Origin: Jiangella aurantiaca | Lineage (GTDB): Bacteria; Actinomycetota; Actinomycetes; Jiangellales; Jiangellaceae | DNA: 64,000 nt | Direction of reading: 5' to 3' | Assembly: GCF_004349105.1 (NCBI RefSeq) | Contig: NZ_SMLB01000010.1 | Location: 62,001-126,000 of the forward strand | Part shown: one piece after another, positions 8,341-17,671 of the stretch | Numbering within the stretch: position 1 is the stretch's first letter | Layout: each line of letters starts with the position of its first letter | Position numbers and translations under genes: made by a program | The notes under the pieces: generated by a model | Databases searched by the model: none | What the model was told of the DNA's origin: nothing | What the model saw: only the letters and a program-made list of their open reading frames with translations

Positions 8341-10176
8341 TCAGCCGGACAACACGAGCTCGATACGGCTGGTGCCGCCCTCGGCCAGGCGGACCGGGAT
8401 GCCCCAGTCCTGCTGGTGGATGTGGCAGGCGGCGTTCTCGCCACCGTCGTCGCAGGACGCGGCCATGGCTGCGACGTGTAGCACGCCGGCGCCGGCGACG
8501 TCCGCCGCGATCGTCAGCCGGCGGGTGAGGGCTGTGTCCCGGCCCGCGCCGTCGGCCAGCAGCGGCGCCGGCGTCGACGACACCGTCAGCCGGGTGGCCG
8601 GGCCGTACCGCTCGTCCAGCTTCTGCCCCGGCGGCGGCTCGAACACGACGACCAGTTCGACCTCGCCCGGCGCGATGTCGAGGGCCGGCCGCTGGGTCCG
8701 GTGCGCCGAGCCGGACGCCGTCGCCGCCGCTCCCAGTGGGATGCGGGTGAGCCGGTGCGCGCCGGACTCGACCACCACCAGGTGCTGACCGTCGACGACC
8801 GCGCCGCTGGGCTCGCGCAGGCCGGTGGCGAGCGTGCTCACCGCGCCGGTCGCGGGGTCGTAGCGGCGGACGGCGTTGTTGTAGGTGTCGCTGATCGCGA
8901 CCGAGCCGTCGGGCAGCGCCGTCACGCCGAGCGGGTGCTGCAGCAGTGCCTGCCCGGCCGGGCCATCGCGGAAGCCGAAGTCGAACAGCCCGGTGCCGAC
9001 GGCCGTCTCGACGACGCCGTCGCGGATCGCCCGCAGGGCCGACGTCTCGGAGTCGGCCAGCCAGAGCGTGCGGTCCGCCGTCACCGTCAGCCCGGAGGTC
9101 TGCGCGAACCAGGCGTCCCGCAGCTTGCCGTCGACCAGCCCCTCGTTCGTGGTGCCGGCGAGCAGCCGGATGGACGGCTCGTTCGGGTCGAACGCCCAGA
9201 GCTGGTGGATGCCCGCCATCGCGACGACGACGGTCAGCAGCTCGGGCGACCAGACGACGTCCCATGGCGACGACATCGGGATCGCGCGCGGGTCGCCGCT
9301 GACGTCGTCGCCGTTGGGGTCGCCCTGCATCCACGGCGTGCCGGTGCCGGCGACGGTGGTGACGTGGCCGTCGGCCAGGCGGACCCCCCGCAGCACGTGG
9401 TTGACGCTGTCGGCGACCACCACGTCGTAGCCGACGTGCGGGCGCAGCTCCAGCGGCAGCAGCGTCAGGCCCTGCGGCTCGTTGAAGCGAGCCTCGCCCG
9501 GGCCGCCGTCGGCCAGACCGCGCTCGCCGGTGCCGATGCGTCGCACCACCGTCTCGAGGTCGTCGGCCAGCTCGACCAGGCTGTGGTTGCCGCTGTCGCT
9601 GACCAGGAACGTGCCGCCGGGCAGCGCGATCGCCTTGCCGGGGAATCGCAGCGTGGTGGGCTCCGGCTCCGGCGGGACGTAAGGCCCGTCGCCGCGGCGC
9701 AGCGTGCCCTTGGCCTCGTGCACCGGTATCAGCTCGTCGAGGATCGCGGTGAGTGCGTGCGCGTGCCCCTCGCCGGAGAACTGCGCCGCGATGTACCCCT
9801 CCGGATCCACCAGCGTCAGCGTCGGCCAGGCTCGGACGGCGTAGTTCTGCCACGTCGTCAGCTCGGGGTCGTCGAGGACCGGGTGGTGCACGCCGTAGCG
9901 CTCCACCGCCGCGACGACCGCCTCGTGGTCGGCCTCGTGCACGAACTTCGGCGAGTGCACCCCGACCACCGTCAGCACATCGCCGTAGCGCTCTTCGAGC
10001 GGCCGCAGCTCGTCGAGGACGTGCAGGCAGTTGATGCAGCAGAAGGTCCAGAAGTCGAGCAGCACGAAGCGGCCACGCAGCTCGGCGAGCGTCGGCGAGT
10101 TGTCGCCGGTGTTGAGCCAGCCGCCGCGTCCCACCAGCTCGGGGGCGCGGACCCGGGCCCGTCCAGTCGATGCCAT
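8341..10176 (-). CDS. Thioredoxin-like / NHL-repeat protein (NHLRC2-like)
   Basis: This 611-residue protein starts with a thioredoxin fold (about residues 15-150) whose active site reads WTFCCINCLHVLDEL, a CxxC within CCINC. A six-bladed NHL beta-propeller follows (about 175-470; units such as GGTFLVSDSGNHSLVEL and DGSVAISDTYNNAVRRYD), and then a small C-terminal beta domain. This arrangement matches the NHLRC2 family, thought to act in redox handling. No signal peptide is seen, so it is probably cytoplasmic. Both flanks are unrelated genes, so it appears to be its own transcription unit. Confidence 0.88.
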   Translation of the reverse strand: MASTGRARVRAPELVGRGGWLNTGDNSPTLAELRGRFVLLDFWTFCCINCLHVLDELRPLEERYGDVLTVVGVHSPKFVHEADHEAVVAAVERYGVHHPVLDDPELTTWQNYAVRAWPTLTLVDPEGYIAAQFSGEGHAHALTAILDELIPVHEAKGTLRRGDGPYVPPEPEPTTLRFPGKAIALPGGTFLVSDSGNHSLVELADDLETVVRRIGTGERGLADGGPGEARFNEPQGLTLLPLELRPHVGYDVVVADSVNHVLRGVRLADGHVTTVAGTGTPWMQGDPNGDDVSGDPRAIPMSSPWDVVWSPELLTVVVAMAGIHQLWAFDPNEPSIRLLAGTTNEGLVDGKLRDAWFAQTSGLTVTADRTLWLADSETSALRAIRDGVVETAVGTGLFDFGFRDGPAGQALLQHPLGVTALPDGSVAISDTYNNAVRRYDPATGAVSTLATGLREPSGAVVDGQHLVVVESGAHRLTRIPLGAAATASGSAHRTQRPALDIAPGEVELVVVFEPPPGQKLDERYGPATRLTVSSTPAPLLADGAGRDTALTRRLTIAADVAGAGVLHVAAMAASCDDGGENAACHIHQQDWGIPVRLAEGGTSRIELVLSG

Positions 10177-10263
10177 GGGTCAATTCTGCGCGCTGAGGGT
10201 TGCGGGCCGGGTGAGAGCCTTGGCACACAACAGAGCCCCGGCCCCGTCGTGCGTCGCGGACGT

Positions 10264-10296
10264 CTTCACAGGAGCGTCGGGCGGGCGTCACCGGAC
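10264..10296 (+). promoter_or_regulatory. Possible PHO box (three 11-bp units)
   Basis: Three direct units in an 11-bp register (starting near 10264, 10275 and 10286: CTTCACAGGAG, CGTCGGGCGGG, CGTCACCGGAC) resemble the actinobacterial PhoP repeat GKTCAYYYR. They lie about 70 bp upstream of two exported phosphate-ester hydrolases. The middle unit is poor, so this is tentative. Confidence 0.3.
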
Positions 10297-10363
10297 GGCC
10301 CCTTGCCGCACACCTTGCCTCCCGAGAGTGGGTGGTTCACCCCCACCCATCAGGGAGCACCCC

Positions 10364-11821
10364 ATGCCCAGCACCTGGAGGACGACGGCGGTCACAACGG
10401 CCGCCGTCGCGCTGACGGTGGCCGGCTTCGTCCGCACGGACGACCAAGCACCGCCGCCGAGCACTCCCGAGCAGACCGCCGCCCAGCCGCGCGACCCCGT
10501 CCGCGGGATCGACGCGATCCACGAGATGTACCTCGACCACGGGCCGGACGCCGGCGTCATGGTCATCGCGCACCGCGGCTACTGGCGCGGCGCGCCGGAG
10601 AACTCGATCGCCGCCATCGAGCAGGGCATCGAGCGCGGCGCGCACGTCGTCGAGATCGACGTGCAGCGGACGGCGGACGGCCACCTCGTGCTCATGCACG
10701 ACACCACCGTGGACCGCACCACGAACGGCACCGGCGCGGTGTCGTCGCTCACCCTCGACCAGATCAAGGCGCTGCGGCTGAAGGAGCACCTCGGCGGCGC
10801 GCAGGCAGCCCTCACCGACCACCAGGTGCCGACCCTGGAGGAAGCGCTCGCGGTCGTGAAGGACCGGGCGATGGTGAACCTCGACAAGGGCTGGCCGTTC
10901 CGTGACCAGGAGTACGAGCTGCTGGTCGAGACCGGCACGCTGCGCAACGCGATCTTCAAGAGCAGCGCCCCGGTCGCCGAGGTCGAGCAGTTCCTGGCCC
11001 GTGACCCGGAGATCCTGTACACGCATGTCGTCAACGACGGCAACGCGTCATCGATCGGCGCGTTCACGGACGACGACGACCGGCCGCAGGCCTACGAGCT
11101 GGTCTTCGACCGGCTGACCGATCCGCAGATCCAGCCGGCCACGGTCGCGAACATCCGCGAGGACGCCCGGGTGTGGGTCAACACCATGTGGTACGGCCTG
11201 GCCGCCGGGTACACCGACGAGCGGTCGCTGCTCGACCCGGCCGGCGGCTGGCAGTCGGTCGTCGACCGGCACGGCGCCTCGATGATCCAGACCGACGACC
11301 AGGACGAGCTGGTCGACTGGCTGGCCGCGCGCGACGCCGGGCGCGACTGGCCGGTGTTTCCCCGCGACGTGCTGCGCGTCGAGGCCGAGGACTACTCGAT
11401 CGACGGGCTCGGCGTCGGCTACTCCGACCAGGACGTCGAGAACCGCGGCGGCGCCGACCGCGAGTACGAGGGCGTCGACGTCTGCGACAACGGCGGCGCG
11501 ATCGTCGTCTGCTGGATCCGCGGCGGCGAGTGGATCCGCTACTCCGTCGACGTGCGGGTGCCGGGCCGGTACGCCGTCACCGCGCGGGTGTCGTCGCCGT
11601 ACCGCCCGGCCGGCCGGTTCACGCTCGAGTTCGGCGACGGCGACCGCCTGGGCCCGGTGGACGTGCGGACGACGACCGGCCACAACATCTTCATGACCCA
11701 GCCGGTCGGCGAGGTCGTGCTCGACCGAGGCACGCACCACTTCACGTTCCGGGTCGACCCGAACGCCTACCAGAACTTCAACCTCGACCGGATCGACGTC
11801 GAGCGAATCGGGAGCCGCTGA
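10364..11821 (+). CDS. Exported glycerophosphodiester phosphodiesterase with C-terminal CBM6-like domain
   Basis: This 485-residue protein opens with a secretion signal (about residues 1-25; hydrophobic TTAAVALTVAG). The GDPD TIM barrel follows with IAHRGYWRGAPENS, the ExD pair in VVEIDVQRTADG and HDTTVDRTTNGTG, the metal and catalytic residues of the family. It hydrolyses glycerophosphodiesters to glycerol 3-phosphate and an alcohol. From about residue 345 a beta-sandwich of CBM6/35 type (VEAEDYS, then GEWIRYSVDVRVPGRYAVTARV) would bind glycans. The start has GGGAG eight bases upstream. It ends one base into the next gene (TGATG), so the two are coupled. Confidence 0.88.
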   Translation: MPSTWRTTAVTTAAVALTVAGFVRTDDQAPPPSTPEQTAAQPRDPVRGIDAIHEMYLDHGPDAGVMVIAHRGYWRGAPENSIAAIEQGIERGAHVVEIDVQRTADGHLVLMHDTTVDRTTNGTGAVSSLTLDQIKALRLKEHLGGAQAALTDHQVPTLEEALAVVKDRAMVNLDKGWPFRDQEYELLVETGTLRNAIFKSSAPVAEVEQFLARDPEILYTHVVNDGNASSIGAFTDDDDRPQAYELVFDRLTDPQIQPATVANIREDARVWVNTMWYGLAAGYTDERSLLDPAGGWQSVVDRHGASMIQTDDQDELVDWLAARDAGRDWPVFPRDVLRVEAEDYSIDGLGVGYSDQDVENRGGADREYEGVDVCDNGGAIVVCWIRGGEWIRYSVDVRVPGRYAVTARVSSPYRPAGRFTLEFGDGDRLGPVDVRTTTGHNIFMTQPVGEVVLDRGTHHFTFRVDPNAYQNFNLDRIDVERIGSR

Positions 11822-13596
11822 TGCGCCGTCACACCGTCCTCACCGCGGCCGCCGCCGCCCTCGTCCTGGCGGGGTCGGCCGCGCCGGCCGCGACCGCGGA
11901 CCATGCCGCTGCGGACACCGTCCCCGTCCAGTTGCTGTCGATCACCGACCTGCACGGCTACTTCGGCGAGTACACCGCGACCATCAGCGGCGCGCACGCC
12001 GGCGACCCGGCCCAGCGGGTCGGCGGCGGTGCATACCTCGCGACGCACCTGAAGCAGCTGGCCGCGGGCCAGCCGAACTCGATCCTGTTCTCCGCCGGCG
12101 ACGACTTCTCCGGCTGGCCGGACGAGACCGAGTTCTTCTGGAACGAGCCGACCATCGAGTACCTCGACGCCATCGGGCTGGAGTTCAGCACCGTCGGCAA
12201 CCACGAGATGGACCGCGGGTTCGCGTTCCTCGACCACATGATGAACGGCACCTGCGAGGGCCGCCCGGACGACGACCTGTGCTTCACCGACTCGACCGGG
12301 CGGGTCTTCGACGGCGCGGAGTTCGACTACTACTCGGCGAACCTCGTCGATCTCGCCACCGGCGAGCCCGCGCTGTCGCCGTCGCACATCGAGTACGTCG
12401 ACGACGGCGCCGGCGGCACGCTGCCGATCGGGTTCGTGCACGCGACGACCTCGCTGACGTCGAGCGAGCAGATGTCGTACACCCCGGCGGGCTACGACTA
12501 CGCGCCTGAGGTCGCCGCGATCAACGCCGCGACGGCGGAGCTGCGGGATCATGGCGTCGAGGCGATCGTCGTCGTGCTGCACGAGGGGTTCTCGCAGCAG
12601 GCGGGCACCGGCTACAACGACTGCGTCGCGCCGTTCGGCCCGGCCGTCGACTTCAACCGGGAGATCGACGGAGAGGTCGACGCGATCGTGACCGGGCACT
12701 GGCACGGCATGGTCAACTGCTTCCTGCCCGGTCCCGACGGCGTGCCGCGGCCGATCGTCCAGGGCGGCAACCACGGCCACCTGATCAGCGAGATCGGCCT
12801 CCAGCTGGACCCGGCCACCGGCGACGTCGTCCGCGACCGCACCACCTCGGTCCTGCACCCGAACACGCAGGACGTCGCGCCGGACCCGGAGGCGGCCCGG
12901 ATCGCCGCCTACTGGCGGGCCGAGGTGGCCGAGCGCAACGCCACCGAGGTCGCCACCGTCTCTGGCGACATCCGGCGGGCGCCCGGCGACGCCGCCGAGT
13001 CGCCGGCCTACAACCTCGCCGCCGACGCGTTCCTGTGGGCGGCCAACCGGGACGGTCAGGCCGACCTCGCGGTGGCGATGCCCGGCATCCTGCGGGCCGA
13101 CCTGAGCTACGCGCCGAACGCCGCGTTGACGGGTGACGCGCCCGGCCGGGTGCTGTTCCCGGAGCTCGCGGTCGGCCTCGTCTACGACTCCGGCATCGGC
13201 ATCGGGCTCGTCCGCGGCACGGTCACTGGGCAGGACGTGCTCGACCTGCTGGAGAGCCAGTGGCAGGCGGGCCCGAACGGGACGGTCACGTTCCGGTCGA
13301 TGGCGGTGTCGGGCAACGTGACGTACGCCTACGACACGGACCGGCCGGTCGGCCGGCGGATCGTGCCGGGCAGCGTCCGGATCGACGGCAGGCCGCTGCG
13401 GCCCGGCAGGGACTATCGGGTGGCGACGCTGGCGAACAACTTCTTCGCCAAGAACGCCACCCCCGGCTTCACCGCCCTGTTCGACGCCCGCGACCAGGAC
13501 CGCAGCCTCTACAACGGCGGCGACGCGCTCTGGCGGTACGTCGAAGCGCACTCGCCGCTCGCCCCGCCCGCGGTAGGCAGGGCGAGCGCACGATGA
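11821..13596 (+). CDS. Exported 5'-nucleotidase / 2',3'-cyclic phosphodiesterase family protein
   Basis: This 591-residue protein has a Sec signal peptide (residues 1-28, cleavage near ATADHA). Its N-terminal calcineurin-like metallophosphatase domain carries SITDLHGYFGEY, SAGDDFSGW, VGNHEMDRG and GHWHGMVN, all metal ligands. The C-terminal 5'-nucleotidase domain (about 385-590) contains YNLAADAFLWAAN and the substrate-binding NNFFAKNATPGF. It releases phosphate from nucleotides outside the cell. With the GDPD gene it makes a two-gene phosphate-scavenging operon. No LPXTG or lipobox is seen, so it is probably soluble. Confidence 0.9.
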   Translation: MRRHTVLTAAAAALVLAGSAAPAATADHAAADTVPVQLLSITDLHGYFGEYTATISGAHAGDPAQRVGGGAYLATHLKQLAAGQPNSILFSAGDDFSGWPDETEFFWNEPTIEYLDAIGLEFSTVGNHEMDRGFAFLDHMMNGTCEGRPDDDLCFTDSTGRVFDGAEFDYYSANLVDLATGEPALSPSHIEYVDDGAGGTLPIGFVHATTSLTSSEQMSYTPAGYDYAPEVAAINAATAELRDHGVEAIVVVLHEGFSQQAGTGYNDCVAPFGPAVDFNREIDGEVDAIVTGHWHGMVNCFLPGPDGVPRPIVQGGNHGHLISEIGLQLDPATGDVVRDRTTSVLHPNTQDVAPDPEAARIAAYWRAEVAERNATEVATVSGDIRRAPGDAAESPAYNLAADAFLWAANRDGQADLAVAMPGILRADLSYAPNAALTGDAPGRVLFPELAVGLVYDSGIGIGLVRGTVTGQDVLDLLESQWQAGPNGTVTFRSMAVSGNVTYAYDTDRPVGRRIVPGSVRIDGRPLRPGRDYRVATLANNFFAKNATPGFTALFDARDQDRSLYNGGDALWRYVEAHSPLAPPAVGRASAR

Positions 13597-13604
13597 CGAA
13601 CGGG

Positions 13605-13637
13605 GACGCCGGCGGTCAGACCAGGATCGCCGGCGTC
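13605..13637. terminator. Hairpin between convergent 5'-nucleotidase and S9 peptidase genes
   Basis: The perfect stem GACGCCGGCG (13605-13614) with CGCCGGCGTC (13628-13637) has a 13-nt loop. It overlaps the last codons of the peptidase gene and lies 8 bp after the nucleotidase stop. It is probably bidirectional. Confidence 0.55.
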
Positions 13638-15679
13638 TCCCAGTCCTTGCCGAGCACGTTGTGCGCCAGGAACGCGAACACCGTCTGGTACCAGACCTTC
13701 GCGTGCTGCGGGGTGAGGATCCAGTGGTTCTCGTCAGGGAAGTAGAGGAACTTGTGCGGGATCTCGCCGTCCTCGGCCTCGGCCCGGGAGGCGATCTCGA
13801 ACCAGAGCCGCAGCGCCTCGCCGATGGGCACCCGGTAGTCGCGGTCGCCGTGGATGACCAGCATCGGCGTGGTGATGGAGTCGACGTGGTTGTGCGGCGA
13901 GTTGGCCGCCGCCATCTCGGCCGACATCTCCTTGACCCAGTAGAACGCGGCGTCGGTGGTCGGGCCGAACTGGTCCAGTGCCCAGAGGCTGGCGTGGGTG
14001 ACGATGGCGCCGAAGCGGTCGGTGTTGCCGGCCACCCAGTTCGCCATGTAGCCGCCGAACGAGCCGCCCATGGCCGCGGTGCGGGTCTCGTCGATGTCGT
14101 CGCGGGCGACGGCGGCGTCGGTGATCGCCATGAGGTCGGTGAACGGCGCCTTGCCCCACGCGCCCCAGCCGCGGCGGATGAAGTCGAGGCCGTAGCCGGT
14201 CGACAGCGCCGGGTCGGGCAGCAGGACGGCGTAGCCCTGCGCGACCGCGAGCCACGGGTTCCACCGCCACGACCACGCGTTCCAGGAGCCGAGCGGGCCG
14301 CCGTGGATCCACAGCAGCAGCGGCGCCGGGCTGGTGGCCGACGCGCCGTCCGGCAGCGCGAGCCAGGCCCGCACGCGGACGCCGTCGGCCGCCGTCGTGT
14401 CGAGCTCGGTGAGGGTGCCGGGCAGGTTGGGCACCGGCGCCGGCGCCGGCAGCGGCTGCGACTCCTGCCGGGCGGTGATCGCGGACAGCCGGACCGGCCG
14501 AGGCGGCTCGAGGTACGACGTGCGCAGTGCGTAGACGGTCTGGCCGTCGGGCGAGACGACGAGGTCGGAGTAGGCGTAGTCGTCGGCGGTGAGCCGGGTG
14601 ATCTCGCCGCTGGCGAGGTCGGCCCGGAAGACCGGGGAGCGGCCGTCGTCGTCGGCGGCGAAGAGGACCGCCGAGCCGTCCGGCGTCCACACCGGCGACC
14701 CCGGCCAGCGGTCCCAGTCGGCGGTGAGCGACCGGGTGGCGCCGTCGGCCACTGAGATGACCACCAGCTCCTGGTCGATCGGCTCGGTCGGCGTGGACCG
14801 CCGGCCCTTGATGGCCGCGACGCTGGCGCCGTCGGGGGCGAACTTCGGCGCCTCGAACTCGTAGTCAGGGTCGTCGGCCAGCACGCGCCGCTCGCCGGTG
14901 GCGACGTCGACCAGCATCAGCGACTGGCGGAATCCGCCGCGCTCGGGCAGGTTCCACACCGCGACGACGGCCGAGCCGTCGGGGCTGACGTCGAACGAGG
15001 TGGAGTCCAGCGAGCGGCCGGCGTCAGGGGTGAGGTCGCGCAGCTCGACCGCGGGGTCGTCGAGCGGCGACTCACCGTCCTGCAGCGCGCCGGCGAACAG
15101 CCGCGGCGCGTCGGGACCGAGGTCGTGGTCCCAGTACCGCACCGGGTAGCGCTCGTGCAGGATCGCGGCGACCTTGCGCTCCTTGCGCTCCTTGCGCTTC
15201 TTCTCCTCGGACTCCAGATCGGTCGACGAGGGGAAGGTGCTGGAGGCGACCACGATGGTCCCGGACTCGCGTGCGACGACCACGCCGCCCACGCCGCCGG
15301 GCCGCTTGGCGACGACGCGGGCCTCACCGCCCTCGGCCGGGAGCAGCCAGAGCAGCGGGACCTCGTCGTCCTCCTTCGCGGCCGGGTCGGGGCGGGCCGA
15401 GCCGAACAGCAGCGAGCCGTCGGGCAGGAACGCGGCGCCGCTCTCGCCCTTGGCGCTGCGGGTCAGCCGGCGGGCCGGACGCTGGCCGGCGGGGTCGACC
15501 TCCCAGAGCGCGGTGACGTACTTGGTGCTGTCGGGGCTCAGCGTGGACACGGCGGTCACCAGGCGGGTGCCGTCAGGTGACAGCGTCAACCCGCCGGTGC
15601 GCGGCAGTGCCACGTAGGCGTCCAGGTCGTGGAACGGAGTGGGTGGAATGTCCGGCGTCTCCGGCGTGGTGTCTGTCAC
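13616..15679 (-). CDS. S9 family prolyl oligopeptidase-type peptidase
   Basis: This 687-residue serine peptidase has an N-terminal beta-propeller (about residues 20-400; TolB-like units such as LSPDGTRLVTAVS and WTPDGSAVLFAADDDG) that filters substrates. A C-terminal alpha/beta-hydrolase follows with LWIHGGPLGSW, the nucleophile in AMGGSFGGYMANW, the Asp in VIHGDRDYRVP and the His in PDENHWI. It cleaves short peptides, often acyl-aminoacyl or prolyl ones. There is no signal peptide, so it is cytoplasmic. It follows the LacI gene by 37 bp on the same strand and may be read through from it, but nothing links it to sugar use. Confidence 0.92.
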   Translation of the reverse strand: MTDTTPETPDIPPTPFHDLDAYVALPRTGGLTLSPDGTRLVTAVSTLSPDSTKYVTALWEVDPAGQRPARRLTRSAKGESGAAFLPDGSLLFGSARPDPAAKEDDEVPLLWLLPAEGGEARVVAKRPGGVGGVVVARESGTIVVASSTFPSSTDLESEEKKRKERKERKVAAILHERYPVRYWDHDLGPDAPRLFAGALQDGESPLDDPAVELRDLTPDAGRSLDSTSFDVSPDGSAVVAVWNLPERGGFRQSLMLVDVATGERRVLADDPDYEFEAPKFAPDGASVAAIKGRRSTPTEPIDQELVVISVADGATRSLTADWDRWPGSPVWTPDGSAVLFAADDDGRSPVFRADLASGEITRLTADDYAYSDLVVSPDGQTVYALRTSYLEPPRPVRLSAITARQESQPLPAPAPVPNLPGTLTELDTTAADGVRVRAWLALPDGASATSPAPLLLWIHGGPLGSWNAWSWRWNPWLAVAQGYAVLLPDPALSTGYGLDFIRRGWGAWGKAPFTDLMAITDAAVARDDIDETRTAAMGGSFGGYMANWVAGNTDRFGAIVTHASLWALDQFGPTTDAAFYWVKEMSAEMAAANSPHNHVDSITTPMLVIHGDRDYRVPIGEALRLWFEIASRAEAEDGEIPHKFLYFPDENHWILTPQHAKVWYQTVFAFLAHNVLGKDWETPAILV

Positions 15680-15716
15680 GGTTTCTTACCTATCACGCGA
15701 ACCAGACGACCGACGC

Positions 15717-16724
15717 TCAGCGGGGCGGTGCGGTACTGGTCCGGGCGATCAGCTCGGTCGGGACGGTGGTGATCGACGGCTCGGTGTCGATGCCGGAGCG
15801 CAGCCGCTCGACCAGGGCCATCGCCGCGAGGCGGCCCTCTTCGCGGACGTCCTGGGCGACGGTGCTGAGGCCGAACAGCCAGGACATGTCGTGGTCGTCG
15901 ACGCCGATGACGGAGAGGTCCTCGGGCACCCGGACGCCGCGCTGCCGGGCCGCGTACATGACGCCCATGGCGACCTCGTCGGAGACCGCGAACAACGCCG
16001 TCGGCCGGACGTCGCGGGAGGCCAGCTCCTCGTATGCGGCGATGCCCGCCTCGACGGTGAACTTGGCCGGCACCGTGAGCCGCGGGTCGGGCTCGACGCC
16101 GGCCTCGCGGAGCACCTCGGCGTACCCGAGCCGGCGGTCCGGCGAGACCGGGAAGCCGAGGTGGTCGTCGGGGTCGCCGCCGGCGAAGGCGACGCTGCGG
16201 TGGCCCAGCTCGACGAGGTGCCGGGTCGCCTGCCGGCCCACCTCGACGTCGTCGACGCGGATGGTGGGGATGCCCGGCACGATCGGCCCGACCACCATGA
16301 CCGGACGGTGCATGGCGTGCAGCGCCGCGACCTCGTCGGCGTCCAGCGGCAGGCTCATGATGAGCAGGCCGTCGGCCCGCTTGCGCAGCAGCTGGGTGTC
16401 GAAGACCTTGCGCCGGTTGGTCTCGACCTCGGACAGGTCGTATCGCAGGACGTCGTACCCGTGCTGCGCCAGCACCTCCTGCGCGCCCTCGAGCACCGCG
16501 GTGAAGTACCAGCCGCGGGCGATCGGCGACACGACGGCGACGGCGCCGGTGCGGCCGGTGGGCAGGCCGGCCGCGCTGGGCGACGCGACGTAGCCGAGCT
16601 CGGCCGCGATGTCCTGCACGAGCTGCCGGGTGGCGGCGGACACCCCCGGCAGCCCGCGCAGCGCCCGCGACACGGTCGCCACCGAGACCCCGGCCCGGGC
16701 GGCGACATCGACGATTCCGGTCAT
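15717..16724 (-). CDS. LacI family transcriptional regulator
   Basis: This 335-residue repressor has the LacI helix-turn-helix IVDVAARAGVSVATVSRALRG at residues 4-24 and a hinge near residue 55. A periplasmic-binding-protein-like sensor domain ends in VIGVDDHDMSWLFGLSTVAQD. The ATG at 16724 is preferred over one three codons upstream because GAAGAG is then nine bases away. It is the last gene after the two permeases of a sugar importer. A LacI-type operator lies in front of the binding-protein gene, so it probably represses this operon until an oligosaccharide or glucoside binds. Confidence 0.93.
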   Translation of the reverse strand: MTGIVDVAARAGVSVATVSRALRGLPGVSAATRQLVQDIAAELGYVASPSAAGLPTGRTGAVAVVSPIARGWYFTAVLEGAQEVLAQHGYDVLRYDLSEVETNRRKVFDTQLLRKRADGLLIMSLPLDADEVAALHAMHRPVMVVGPIVPGIPTIRVDDVEVGRQATRHLVELGHRSVAFAGGDPDDHLGFPVSPDRRLGYAEVLREAGVEPDPRLTVPAKFTVEAGIAAYEELASRDVRPTALFAVSDEVAMGVMYAARQRGVRVPEDLSVIGVDDHDMSWLFGLSTVAQDVREEGRLAAMALVERLRSGIDTEPSITTVPTELIARTSTAPPR

Positions 16725-16756
16725 CGGACGCATCTCTTCGTCGGCGGTCCCGGGCG

Positions 16757-17671
16757 TCACCCCTTGACGCTGCCTGCGAGCAATCCGCGGACGAAGTAGC
16801 GCTGCAGGAACAAGAACACGATCACCGGGACCACGATCGACACGAACGCACCGGCGGACAGCAGGTGCCACGTGCTGCCACGGCTGCCGGACAGCTCGGC
16901 CAGCCGAGCCGTGAGCGGCTGGACGTCCTGGGCACCGGGCGTCATCGAGATGGCGACCAGCAGGTCGTTCCAGACCCAGAGGAACTGGAAGATCGTGAAC
17001 GCGGCGATCGCCGGAGTGACCAGTGGCAGCATGATCCGCAGGAAGATCGTCACGTGGCCGGCGCCGTCGACCCGCGCCGCCTCCATCAGCTCGCCGGGAA
17101 CCTCCTTGAAGAAGTTGTGCAGCAGGAAGATCGCCAGCGGCAGCGCGAAGATCGTGTGCGAGATCCACAGCGGCCAGAACGTCCCAGCGAGGTCCGCGTC
17201 GACGAACATCCGCAGCAGCGGTAACAGCGCCACCTGCAGCGGCACGATCTGCAGCGCGAACACCGCGACGAACAGCGTGTCGCGGAACGGGAACTTCATC
17301 CACGCGAACGCGTACGACGCCAGGCACGCGATGGACACCGGGATGACCACGGACGGAACCGTGATCACCAGCGAGTTGACGAAGTACGTGGACAACGACG
17401 TGCCGCCGTACAGCACCTCGTCGTAGTTGGCCAGCGTCAGCTCGGGGTCGCTGAACCAGTTCCACCAGCCGGAGGTCCGGATGTCCAGCTCGGGGCGGAA
17501 CGACGTCAGCAGCAGGCCGAACGTCGGCAGCGTCCACAGCACGGCGATGATCAGCGCGATGAGTGACGCCCAGCGCGACGTGAGCCGCTTGCGGGTCCGG
17601 CCGGTGATGGTGGCCGGGGTGACGGTCGCCAGCTCCTCCTGGAGCGCGGGGGTGGGAATCGCGGCGGTCAT
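16757..17671 (-). CDS. Sugar ABC transporter permease (MalG/AglG-like)
   Basis: This 304-residue inner-membrane permease has six predicted helices. The EAA loop (ELMEAARVDGAGHVTIFLRIMLP, about residues 190-212) docks the ATPase. The sequence resembles alpha-glucoside permeases (AglG). Its start overlaps the end of the other permease by four bases. No ATP-binding gene is in the operon. As in Streptomyces sugar importers, a shared MsiK-type ATPase encoded elsewhere is expected. Confidence 0.9.
   Translation of the reverse strand: MTAAIPTPALQEELATVTPATITGRTRKRLTSRWASLIALIIAVLWTLPTFGLLLTSFRPELDIRTSGWWNWFSDPELTLANYDEVLYGGTSLSTYFVNSLVITVPSVVIPVSIACLASYAFAWMKFPFRDTLFVAVFALQIVPLQVALLPLLRMFVDADLAGTFWPLWISHTIFALPLAIFLLHNFFKEVPGELMEAARVDGAGHVTIFLRIMLPLVTPAIAAFTIFQFLWVWNDLLVAISMTPGAQDVQPLTARLAELSGSRGSTWHLLSAGAFVSIVVPVIVFLFLQRYFVRGLLAGSVKG

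Noticed and set aside
8701-10905. 734-codon plus-strand open frame across the thioredoxin/NHL gene
   Set aside because: It is antisense to a gene with a CxxC thioredoxin site and NHL repeats, then runs into the GDPD gene in the wrong frame. It has no domain signature.
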